A stretch of DNA of 64,000 nt, from assembly GCA_032622095.1 (NCBI GenBank), contig CP136066.1, positions 92,587,319 to 92,651,318 on the forward strand. The letters run 5' to 3'. Shown piece after piece: positions 21,008 to 31,319 of this stretch. Made by a program: the position numbers and the translations under genes. The notes beneath the pieces were generated by a model. The model was not told the origin of the DNA. It saw only the letters and a program-made list of their open reading frames with translations, and made no database searches. How positions within the stretch are numbered: the stretch's first letter is position 1; each line of letters begins with the position of its first letter. Source of the DNA: Siphonodentalium dalli (Eukaryota; Mollusca; Scaphopoda; Gadilida; Siphonodentaliidae).

Positions 21008-23578
21008 TTTCCGGCCGCAGGCCGGTTAGGATGGTCGGAATGCATTGTGCAGTTCCCTTCACCCTTTCTTTAATTCTTCGATGAAAATCGGTTGTTGAGG
21101 CTGTTGTATTTGGAGGCAAAGGAGTGGAAGCGTGGTGGAGGAGTCGAGGCTGTTGGATTTGGCTGTTGGTTGGCTTGGTTGACAGTTGTATGGGATCTAG
21201 ATGGGTCTGTCGGTATTGTCGATTTCTAGGATGGACTTGGTCTTTTTGGTGGAGAGCAGCTGGTTTCGTAGATGGAGTTCTTGGATGAGTGGGCTGTTGT
21301 CGATTCTGGCGAGGGTCTGGTTTCTGAGGTCGGTTAGTCGTTGTTTCATCGTAGGTATGTCTGCTGCGTCGTGGAGGGCTTGGATTGGTGTGAAGATTGG
21401 CTGATGTAGAGCGATGCGGAGAGCTTTGTTTTGGACTTTCTGCAGGGTTTCGATTGAGCTGTTGGAGGCTGCTGTTATGATGGGTGCGCCATACTCCATT
21501 ACTGGGCGGACGTATAGTTTGAAGAGGTTGATGATGGTCTGGCTGTTGGTTCCCCAGTCGGTACCTCTGAGACAACTTAGCAGGTTTGTTCTTTTTCTGG
21601 CTTTGTCAGCGACTTTTTTGATGTGCGCGGCGAAGGTCATTCGTTGGTCAAGGGTGATTCCTAGTAGGATGGCTTGGTTGGATGGTTGAACGGTCTCGTT
21701 GTCTATCTTGATGTTGATAGTCTGTGTTGTTTTTCTCTGGTGGAATATGATGAGTTGGGTTTTCTTGGCGTTGAGTTTTATTCTCCATCTAGAGCACCAT
21801 GTTGATAAGTCGTCGAGGGTCTTTTGTAATCGTTTTTGTAGGATCCTGGGGTTTTTGTGTGTTGTCCAGAGTCCTAGGTCGTCGGCGAATTGTGAGATTT
21901 CTACGTTGTTTCTTGGGTTGGTGGGTATGTCATTGGCGTATATCAGGAAGAGGAGTGGGCTGAGTACTGATCCTTGTGGGGTTCCGGCGCGTAGGAATAC
22001 TGGGCTGGATGTGTCGTTGTTGATGCGGACGCTGAGTTGACGATCTTGTAGGAAAGAGGATACTAGTCGTGTGTATTTTCGGGCGATGTTGAGCTGGCTG
22101 AACTTGTATCTTAGGCCGTCGTGCCATACGGAATCGAAGGCCTTCTCAACGTCAAGAAATACTGCAGCTGTTAACCAGTTTTTGCCAAGGGATAGTCGGG
22201 CGTCTTCAGCTAGTCGAACGATGTGTTCCATGCCTTCTTTGCCTTGTCGGTAGCCACGCTGCCACGGGTTGAAGAAGTTGGAGGATTCAAGGTGCTCTCG
22301 TAGTCGGCTGCTGATAATTCTTTCGAATAGTTTCCCGGTACATTGGAGGAGGCTGATGGGTCGATAGTTGTTGGGAATGGCGCGGTCTTTTTCTGGCTTG
22401 GGTATCATGATACCGACGGCGGTTTTCCATGCTGTTGGGAAGTATCCAATGGTCAGGCAGGCGTTGAATAGAAGGAGTAGTCTGGCGAAGAAGGCTGGAG
22501 GGGCTTGTCGTAGGATGGCGTATGTGATGCTGTCGTTGCCTGGTGCTGAGTTGCCTTTTCCCTTCTTTAGGTTAGATGCGATTTCGTCTTGTGTGATTGG
22601 AGATGCTACGGGGAAGACATCATCGTGGTCGTTGGTGGTACTTGGAAGTGGTTTGAAGAGGTCGGGGTTGTCTTTGATGTGGTGTTCTACAGTTGCTTTG
22701 AAGGCGTCGTCGTAGGCTGGGCCTTGGTGGGTGTTGTGGATTTTTTGAAGGTTGTCGGCGAAGGCTTCTGCTTTTTCTTTGTCTCCTGAGGTCAGGCTGC
22801 CATCGGTTTTTTTTAGGGGTTTTTCTGTGCTGTTGTTGTTTTTTCCTGTGCCGGTAAGGGATTTGAAGGTACTCCAGAAGTTTCTGTTCATTCTTTTATC
22901 GCCGAGTTCGGTTGTCGACCGCTGCCAGGAAGCTTGTTTTTCTTTTTTGACTGCCGTTTTGACTTGTCTGTTCATGTTGTTGTAAAGATTTCGGTAGTAC
23001 ATGTCGTTTGGGTGTTTCTGCTGTAGTCTTCTTAGCTTGCGTTTAAGTCGGATCATTTTCAGAGTTTCGGGGGAGACTCGCCATGCTGTGGTGTTGACTT
23101 GTTGTTTCGGGCATGCTGTATCTAGGGCTGATTCGAGGGTTTGGGATAGGTGCTGGCATGTCGCGTCAATGTCGCTGGTTGATGTGACAGGTGAATTGTC
23201 TATGCTGTTGGTGAGTTGCTGTCGGAAACTGTCCCAGTCGGCTTTATTTAGGTTGCGGCGGAGGGTTTTCGGGTGGCGATCGGTTGAGGCATTGCTGGAT
23301 CTTATGTGTACGGGTAGGTGGTCGCTGGATACGTCGTCTCCAATATAGCACATGATTCCTTTAGATGCGATGGATGGAGTGGCAATGGCTAGGTCTAGGA
23401 TGTCCCATTTGTTGGTCGCCGCGTGGTGATGTGTTGGTTCGTCTATGTTGTTTAGTATGAGTAGATCAAGATCTTCGATGATGTTGAACATTCGGTCACC
23501 GTTTCTGTTGGTATTTTTTACAGCCGTAGTAGGTGTGCTTCGCGTTGTAGTCTCCGATGAAGATGCAGTGGCGGTGGG
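21008..23578 (-). mobile_element. LINE unit A, Jockey-like non-LTR retrotransposon, 5' truncated
   Basis: It contains the end of the endonuclease, a complete reverse transcriptase and a 3' tail ending in the hairpin CCGGCCTGCGGCCGG near 21008. The 5' boundary near 23578 cuts the endonuclease at HCIFIGDYNAKHT. One extra A in a run near 23535 shifts the frame. Otherwise the coding sequence is open, so this is a recent insertion. Confidence 0.85.
21197..23491 (-). CDS. LINE ORF2: endonuclease C-terminus and reverse transcriptase
   Basis: 764 codons without a stop. Residues 1-62 are the end of an APE endonuclease, including the SSDHLP motif with the catalytic His. The reverse transcriptase runs from about 290 to 560: NNYRPISLL near 374-382, motif A FLDVEKAFD near 445-453, GTPQGSVLSP near 503-512, and the catalytic FADD near 535-538. 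The remaining ~200 residues are a C-terminal region without an RNase H signature. The enzyme nicks DNA and primes reverse transcription at the target. The motif set fits the Jockey group. The true start lies upstream, past the frameshift near 23535, so the listed Met is internal. Confidence 0.88.
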   Translation of the reverse strand: MFNIIEDLDLLILNNIDEPTHHHAATNKWDILDLAIATPSIASKGIMCYIGDDVSSDHLPVHIRSSNASTDRHPKTLRRNLNKADWDSFRQQLTNSIDNSPVTSTSDIDATCQHLSQTLESALDTACPKQQVNTTAWRVSPETLKMIRLKRKLRRLQQKHPNDMYYRNLYNNMNRQVKTAVKKEKQASWQRSTTELGDKRMNRNFWSTFKSLTGTGKNNNSTEKPLKKTDGSLTSGDKEKAEAFADNLQKIHNTHQGPAYDDAFKATVEHHIKDNPDLFKPLPSTTNDHDDVFPVASPITQDEIASNLKKGKGNSAPGNDSITYAILRQAPPAFFARLLLLFNACLTIGYFPTAWKTAVGIMIPKPEKDRAIPNNYRPISLLQCTGKLFERIISSRLREHLESSNFFNPWQRGYRQGKEGMEHIVRLAEDARLSLGKNWLTAAVFLDVEKAFDSVWHDGLRYKFSQLNIARKYTRLVSSFLQDRQLSVRINNDTSSPVFLRAGTPQGSVLSPLLFLIYANDIPTNPRNNVEISQFADDLGLWTTHKNPRILQKRLQKTLDDLSTWCSRWRIKLNAKKTQLIIFHQRKTTQTINIKIDNETVQPSNQAILLGITLDQRMTFAAHIKKVADKARKRTNLLSCLRGTDWGTNSQTIINLFKLYVRPVMEYGAPIITAASNSSIETLQKVQNKALRIALHQPIFTPIQALHDAADIPTMKQRLTDLRNQTLARIDNSPLIQELHLRNQLLSTKKTKSILEIDNTDRPI

Positions 23579-23579
23579 T

Positions 23580-26235
23580 TGAAATGCTTACTTTTATATA
23601 ATTTTATAGCAATTTATGCGTCTATTCGATGTTTGGTCAGATCATTTGCCATGGCATAATTCTCCGCGTGACAACATATACTACATGGGTGATCATCCGT
23701 AGTCTCTTAATCTTCTAGAAAGTTTGGGTAGATACCATCAATTGACGAATCTCAAATTATTGACTGACAGCGGTAACTGACCAATCGCGTTACAGCGAAC
23801 GAAGTTCAAGGGCGTTGCATTGCAAAACAAAAGAACCTCTCGACGACGCATTTATACTCCTTTTAAAACGGTGTTTAACACGATAATATAACTTCTTTCC
23901 GAGATTTTAAAGATGCCTACGTGTGCGTATTCATCTTGTAATAGTGACAGTCGTTATATAAAAACTTTTGAGCCAGATTCTAACGGTAAACCAATGGTGA
24001 TATTTTGGGCATTTCCGAAGCCGAAAACTAACAAAGAACGATGTTTACGTTGGATCAGACTGTGCAACAGAAGTCACGAAAACTTCAATATCGACAGGAT
24101 TACAAGGAATACATATGTTTGTTCAAAGGTAGGTTAATATAGTTAATATATATTTCGGATTTTTAACTGATATATTTTGCTTACATGACTTCAGAATAGC
24201 GACATCAACGACATAAATTTCAAGTCACCTAACTTCAATAGTCACTTTCCCAGTTCGGGATAACTGATCGCATTCTCGCTGCACAAAATATTCTCGGTTG
24301 ATTTGCATGGTCATACGTTGTTCCAAGACATAAGGAAACATATACTCTGCAGTATTTAATATGATTTTCAGATCTAGCTTCGGCAACAAAAATGTATTTG
24401 GTTCTGAAATGACCCTACCCATTTTTCCCAGTTCGGGATTTGTTTTGCCGGTTCGGGATAACTGACTTTTGACATTGCTGTTAACTTATCTCTTATTTTG
24501 TGTGTATTAAAGTTTTATTTTATGTGATTTTATGCTAATCCCTTTCAACAGAATGCATATTTGAGCTAATAAAATTGTTTAATGAGAGCGTGATAGCCTT
24601 TTGAAAATGACTGTTGAACTGTTGATATCATGTTTTATTCAGTTCAGGAATTATTTATATTTTTTGTTGAAACCTGCAGTATTTGCTTGATTCCAAATGG
24701 TTATCTCATGTTTCTTGATGTGATTCTAAAACATTTACTCACCATCATTAATAAAGTCACACAAATAAGGGCAAACATATTGTTACTATTCAATGCATGG
24801 ATGGGTGTAGTTGGTTAGAAGTACTAATAGTTTAAACAATATGTATTTGTTCCCACATGTAATAAGTTTATCACTTCCGTGTTATTAAAGCTCATTTTGT
24901 TCTGTTATGCAACAACTAAAATCTATTTATTTCTCTAGTGTCGATTATCTATGCCTTCGCGGATCAAACGTGTGAAAATCAAATGAAATGCAACCCCGTT
25001 TCCTGTGTGTTAATCCGACACACCCAAAATCACACCCAAAATAGGGGTTGTGACACCCCTTATTTTACAACTTCATATCATGGATTGAATAACATGGGTG
25101 CTTTGTCCTGGCGATTTTAAATGACATTCGGCTTACTATTACACTCAAAACCAAACGCGATATACTTAAAGAACAGTTTGTTTTGGTTTCCTTTGTGTGG
25201 CGTCACACCCGGTACATCAAAGATAAAAGCCGACGCATTACTCAGATGATTGGTTGTCAAATTGTTGCACTGATTTCTGAGAGAATCTGACGCCATTCGT
25301 GTTATTATTGCTTTTAAGAAACTGACATGTCTGGCTGGGTAGGGCCTGTTACTTGCTAAATATATACCGTGTGAATTTCACTCACACCCAATAAAAAGAA
25401 ATCACTTAGGACGAAATAATTTCGCATAAATTTTGTCTGGCACATTATTAATTATTATTGTGTGCAGACATGTCCTGACACATGAATTGAGTCAGTCTTA
25501 AATCATATCAAAACATTATATTGTTTCCCTCCTTTATATATCGTTTTTTATTTATGCCCAAACAATTCTGGCAATTAGCACCATGCACTCGCTGTAGCTC
25601 ACAGCCTCATAAATCGCCCAGCCGCCAGCGCTTGCAAGAGTTAGCGACAGTATCTAGGAAGTAATTACGGAGGCGTGGTTAAATCGTAAACGAGGTTCCC
25701 CAATTGCGACCGGTTGCTACAGCAACCTATTTTCGGACGTTTATGCGTTTGGGGACTGTAATTCCGCTATATGACGATATGTTTGCGACATTTTGAATCA
25801 AATATAAATGATTTCCAAAGTTAAATTATCCAGGAATATTTTGCCAACATCTGTAACTAGCCTTGCTCGAAATTCACCCATCAACGACAGAGGGCGCCAT
25901 TCAATATGGCCGCCAAACCCCCGTTAAAATGCTTACTTTTATATCATTGCATGTATAGCAATGTATGCGCTAAATTAATGCTGGCTCAGACCATTTGTCA
26001 TGACATATAATTCTCCACGTGACAACTCATAATATATGGGTGATCATCCGTGGTCTATAAATCTTCCAAATTTTTTGGGTATAGATACCACCAAATTGCG
26101 ACCGGTTGACATGGCAACCGATTTTCGGAAAATTAGGCGTTTGGGGGCTGTAATTTCGCTATACGAGATGTCTGCATGCGACATTTTGAATCAAATGTAA
26201 TTAATTTCAAAAAAATAGGATCCAGGAATATACTT
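23580..26235 (+). repeat. Internal direct repeats of the TTAA element
   Basis: 23580-23750 and 25922-26090 share AAATGCTTACTTTTATAT, AATTCTCC.CGTGACAAC and GGGTGATCATCCGT. A second pair, 25703-25850 and 26096-26235, shares ATTGCGACCGGTTG and CGACATTTTGAATCAAAT. The copies are in direct orientation and diverged. Confidence 0.75.
23913..24128 (+). CDS. THAP zinc-finger exon (first coding exon)
   Basis: It starts at ATG 23913 and ends at a donor, AAG|GTAGGT, at 24128. The 72 codons begin MPTCAYSSC, giving the first C-x4-C pair, then the aromatic FWAFP motif, the helix RCLRWIRLC, and end in NTYVCSK. In THAP domains the last zinc ligands are CSxHF, so the His-Phe should be encoded by the next exon, which was not found. 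THAP domains bind DNA and occur in P-element and Kolobok transposases and in domesticated genes. Its position inside TTAA-flanked DNA favours a transposase origin. No catalytic exon follows within the element. Confidence 0.72.
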
Positions 26236-26536
26236 AAATTTCTCTCGCTTCTTGTTCCTTCCGCTGAATGGGTCAATATTCACCAGCCATGGTGATTGGC
26301 AACGGAAAACTTGTCTACGCGTCTACGTCTTAGGCTACTGGGCGCCACAATTTTGGAACAATGACGTCACGATTCACGACACGCGACCCCCACGTGACGC
26401 CAAAAATAGGTTACATCTTCCTGGACCCCTCACTGGGTGATCGACCTATATTGAATACACGGTACTATGCGCACAACATTTTATTATAAAAGTTTCATTC
26501 GCTGATAACACGTGCATGAATTGTAGGTAATGTTTT

Positions 26537-26560
26537 GGGAAACGGATATATCCGTTTCCC
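26537..26560. repeat. Perfect 24-bp palindrome in the right terminus of the TTAA element
   Basis: GGGAAACGGATA is followed immediately by its complement. It sits between the CGTCCTAAATGAG terminus and the AAAACATTAC block, and is absent at the same place in the left terminus. Confidence 0.9.
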
Positions 26561-26572
26561 GTCCTAAATGAG

Positions 26573-26830
26573 TTAAATTGTCATAATGCAATTATAGATC
26601 TATATTTAAAAGGCATTTAATACCTTGCATAATTTACTCAAAAAATTCACCATAATTTGTAGTCAGCAATCTCATTTACTCAAAGTGTCAACATGTATAG
26701 ACAATACAGTGCTATACCTATATTTAGAAACATTTATTACTGTATTCATTGACATTTGAAGATCAAATCTTAGGAACCAACTTTCATGTGCTCCCATTCA
26801 TGTCAAGTAACTGATTGAATGAATGTAATA
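26573..26830 (+). repeat. Fifth satellite unit, right of the insertion
   Basis: It starts with the duplicated TTAA and ATTGTCATAATGCAATTA, and follows the unit through GGAACCAACTTTCATGTGCT. Confidence 0.85.
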
Positions 26831-27950
26831 CCAAGTGAATAGAGCGAAATTTTCTAGCAGCATATTTGGTATGACATGCACAGACCTTTACTTAAAGACA
26901 CATCAAGAGAATTATAGCTAAATATTAAATTTATTTATAATTCACTTTATATGTATTTGTACATTCATATATATACCAAAACATAATATTCACAATATGC
27001 CACTTCATTACTTCATACTTATGAATCATGTTGACAAGCTCACTCAAATTAAGCTTTTAAGATATATGCTGAAGCAAGCTACGGGTGATATACTCACGTA
27101 CTGACGATAAAATCCCACTGTGGAAATAATCCTTTTGGGGCAACTATTCACAAACTTATAAACGGAAACGCTCTCCATTAGAAACGACAACATGAAATGC
27201 TAAATCCCATTTGATAACAGAATATAACCACATTGCTCAGCATTGCTCACTAAACAACAGAGCAACTTCGGTGTTCAAATTGTTCCCGAACTGACGCAGT
27301 TATTGCACCTTCGTGATGTTCATGCAAACCGTGACTTATGAATGAACCCCTTCCCTAAAGTGGCCTGATCATCGGACAACAAAAGACATAACTATGTTCG
27401 CGTCAACTCATTCTATATAAACTCGGTACAGCTGAGCTCAAAGTAAATTGGTTACACTGTCGAGAAACCACCGACAACTAAATTTCGCCGAATTGCAGAA
27501 ATGCTTCGATTCCAACACATGAACAACCAGTCTGGAAATGTTAAAACATATAGCTCATCTTATTTTCTCACCTCATTCCATCCATAAACGGAACTACTTA
27601 CATATTGCCAAATCATAATTTTATTGTATTTATTTGATATCCGCAGACTTGAATCTATGAAAAGCATCACACATAATTATTTGATACTCTCATTATTAGT
27701 AACGTTACAGGAACGGTATATTGTCATGGGCAGGAAAGATAACTCTCATGATTTCAAGCTAATCTATGACGGGTAGAATTAGACTGGGTGAACTTCAGAG
27801 AGATGAGTCGTATGATTTTGCTCGATTGTTTACAGGGTCGCAACACGATGATGACAATATGCCGGCCCCCTCCCCATACAATTTGGTTGATCATCGGTGC
27901 GATTAAGTTACTCCATCGCATTTGAAAGAAAATATTACTTCTCGCAAAAT
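26831..27950. other. AT-rich stretch without recognisable genes
   Basis: No coding exon, RNA gene or inverted-repeat element could be supported. Confidence 0.4.
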
Positions 27951-27959
27951 ACCGTATCA

Positions 27960-30900
27960 TTTTCAGGACTTAATTGTCGAAGTTTAACTGCGAATTGGGA
28001 TATATTTGTAGATCTTTTATCCGACATTCAGCAATCGGGAAAATATACCACTGCGATAGCCTTAAGTGAAATATTCAAGATTAAATCTAAGTTCACTCTT
28101 TCTGGATATCACGAATTAATTTACAATACACGACCAGTTGATGATGACGGTAGGGGTGGGGTGTGCGTCTTCTTAAAAGATGATTTATCGTATAGAATAC
28201 GTACAGACCTGTCAATCTTCATCCCCACGTGATCGAATCACTATTTGTAGAAATCGACACTGGTAAAAATGCTTCCTATATTATGGGATCAGTGTATATG
28301 CCAAACACAGCCCCGTTAGCGGATCTTGATATTTTTATAACTAAAAAATGACTGAAATTGTTGGACAAATAAGTGAATCGGGGAAGAAGGCTAACATTTT
28401 AGGTGACTTTAATCTTGATTTACTCAACATATCGAGTCATCAAAAACTAGCAATTTTATCGACACTATGTTCGACAAGGGATTTATTCCGGTAATAACAA
28501 AACCCACACGAGTTACCGAATACTCAGCTACTCTAATTGACCACATCTACACCAACAATCTTGTATCAGAAGCTCATTCAGAAATTATTTTAACTGATGT
28601 TTCAGATCATTTTGCAACTTTTTATGCTGAAAAGAGAAATTCGATACCTGCGAATACGAGACCACAGAAAACTTGGGAAAGAATAATGAATAGAAGTAAT
28701 CTCATGAAATTAAAAAAAATTCTGGCTGATCATGACTTCACTAGTATATATAATTCACAGTCGACAAACGAAGCGTATGACAACTTTATAAACATATATA
28801 CAACTGCATTCAATGCAGCTTTTCCACTCAAACTATCCACTACACCGAACACATATGTAAAAAAGAACCGTGGATTACCAACGGTATGATCTGCTCTTCT
28901 ATCAAAAAGAATAAATTATATGCAAAAAAACTCAAAAATCAAACTGAATATAATATAACTGAATACAAAGAATAGTGTAAACAATTTAACAAATTGAAGA
29001 GAAAAAGCAACGCAGAGTACAATGCCAAAACTTTATCTGAACACCGATGTAATATGAAGCGAACTTGGGTTATTTTGAAAAAATCACTTAAACTATCAAC
29101 GACCTTTTCACAGATTCCACAGAAACTTATGCATAACAACACAGAATTCACAACACCAGAGTCAATCGCGAAAGAGTTAAACGACTATTTTGCCAACATT
29201 GGTCAAACAACGAGTGATAGCGTTCCAATCGGCAATGGAAAAACGTTTTCGTCATACCTATGCAAAGAAAACACTAAAAATCTGTTCATATATTCCCAAT
29301 CGATCTTGAAGAAATTATAAAAGTAAGCGAAAGCATCGCCCGCAAAGGTAGCACCGACATCGATGATCTCGCAACAAAATTAATGAAAAATACTATTCAC
29401 GAAACGGCAACAGTCCTTACACATATATTCAATCTTTCATTTAAAGACGGCACATTCCCCGAAAAAATGAAAACCGCAAAAATTGTCCCTATACACAAAG
29501 GCGACAGTAAAGAAAATATTGCAAATTATAGACCTATTAGCATATTACCAGTCTTCTCAAAATTAATCGAGAAAATATTCAGAATAGATTATTCTATTTC
29601 TTGTCCAAACATAACATTCTACATAATAACCAGTTTGGTTTTCGAAAATACTTTTAGCCAAACTCAATCACTATGGAATTCGTAGGATGGCGAACGAATG
29701 GTTTTCATGCTATCTCAGGGACAGACGACAATATGTTGAATTTCTTGGTTCAAAATCGCACTTTAACCCTATCACTTGTGGAATGCCCCAGGGGTCCATC
29801 CTCGCACCGACAATTTTCCTCTTGTACGTTAACGATATGCCCCGCAGTACATCATTCAAATTACTTTCATTCGCCGATGATACCACTATATATACATCAG
29901 ACCATAAATACGACCGCCTTAAAAAAAATCAACGAAAAACTAAGAAATGTCTTTATATGGTGCTGCTGCAACAGACTTGCAATAAATGTATCCAAAAGTA
30001 AATTTATATTGATGCATGCTAAAAACAATGAATCAAAGTGGAGAAAATTCAAAGTTATGCTAAATGGGAAAGCATTAACTCGAGTTGGAAATAATATGCA
30101 GGAAACTTCACTGAAATTTCTTGACATTTCAATCGATGAAAACCTTACATTTAAATACCATATTGATATGGTCCATAAGAAACTATGTCACACGCTCTAC
30201 CTCCTGAACAAAATTAAACGAATTCTTCCGAAAAATGCACATTAAAACGCTTTACTATGCCCTAGTACATAGTCGCTTAACATACGGCATACATATTTGG
30301 GGGCACGCATCCTTCGATTCACTTTTAAAACAGCAGAGAAGGGCAATACGTATTTTTTGCAATGCCAGTTATAGAGCTCACACCGACCCTCTGATCAAAC
30401 AAGAAGGAATCCTGAACCTCAATGACATATTTAGAGTTAATGCAGCTTGCTTTATGTATGATTGGACTAGAAATAACTTACCAAAATCTTTTAAAACGTG
30501 CTAATCTTATTCTCTCGCGAAAAACACGAGAAATGTGAATAATATACGTCTGATAACACCGAAATCATCATTTTCAGCATCCCTCCCAAAACACTTCTTC
30601 CCAGACATTTGGAATTCAATTGATAAAACATCAAGAGGGTGTAAATTTAGAGCTACGTTCAAGAAAACTCTATCACATCAAATAATATCCAAATACATTG
30701 TCGATTGCAAAAATAAAAACTGTTACAGTTGCTCATTACAAAATAACCCAGGGAACTAAATGTTATAACTAAATATTATAACTAAATCCTATAACTAAAT
30801 ATTATAATTATACTTATTGATATTGATGTCATTCTTTCTGGATATTTCACCCGTCTGGTCATAACAAGTTCAATTAATTTGCACACGTATCACTTAAAAA

Positions 30901-31309
30901 TATCGTAATGAACTTGATGTGACCAGCTACTATAATGACACCCATTGAACATAGCCCATGACTATAATATGACTAGTATTAACGTTCACTGACTTTCTGT
31001 CCCTATTTATTTATTTATTTACATTCAATCTATATAGTCAACATTCGATGGCTACATGTACAATTGAATCTGGTCTGCGGATATTATTTTATATTATATC
31101 ATATTATATTATATATATTATATATATACTTATTATTTTACAATTACCGCCAGGTAGTGGATAATTTGTTATTTATTTAAGGGACTGCAGGAAGACGGTC
31201 AGTATTGGCCATGCAGTCCCTGTACAATATCATTAATTTTGTATCTTTAGTCTAACTGTAATATGCTATATTTATTGTACAAATAAAATATATCTATCTA
31301 TCTATCTAC
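27960..31309 (+). mobile_element. CR1/L2-like LINE, inactivated, with ATCT tail
   Basis: It begins at the endonuclease start (FSGLNCRSLTANWD) and ends in a TATCTATCTATC microsatellite tail, as CR1/L2-group elements do. The endonuclease has ALSEIF, GRGGVCVFLKDD, GDFNLDLL (another frame) and IDHIYTNN. The reverse transcriptase has ANYRPISILPVFSKLIEKI, GMPQGSILAP and SFADDTTIYT. The C-terminal domain ends KNKNCYSCSLQNN at 30759. Frameshifts occur near 28210, 28460, 28890, 29310, 29650 and 29930. The 3' untranslated region (30760-31290) has no further signal except AT-rich runs. Confidence 0.85.
29331..30245 (+). pseudogene. Reverse transcriptase of the CR1/L2-like LINE, with motif A deleted
   Basis: FGFRKY-type sequence near 29640 runs directly into LAKLNHYGIRRMANEWF near 29655-29710. 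The segment between, which normally holds the first catalytic aspartate (motif A, F.D..KAFD), is missing. The second catalytic block, FADDT, remains at about 29870. The enzyme is dead regardless of the frameshifts. Confidence 0.75.
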
Positions 31310-31319
31310 AATATTATAC

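Larger units (their letters stand above)
19970..26572. mobile_element. 6.6-kb TTAA-flanked DNA transposon with a THAP exon, Kolobok-like
   Basis: It is flanked by TTAA at 19966-19969 and 26573-26576. The ends are inverted: CTCGTTTGGGACG at 19970-19982 against CGTCCTAAATGAG at 26560-26572, and AAAACATTAC at 19996-20005 against its complement at 26527-26536. A THAP zinc-finger exon lies at 23913-24128. TTAA duplication together with THAP domains is known for Kolobok transposases. No DDE exons were found, so this is a defective copy. LINE sequence occupies 20043-23578 and probably entered later. Internal direct repeats lie at 23580-23750 and 25920-26230. Confidence 0.75.

Noticed and set aside
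20973-21575. 200-codon minus-strand frame rich in Pro, Gln and His
   Set aside because: It overlaps the reverse transcriptase ORF in another frame and crosses the LINE 3' tail. No domain is present.
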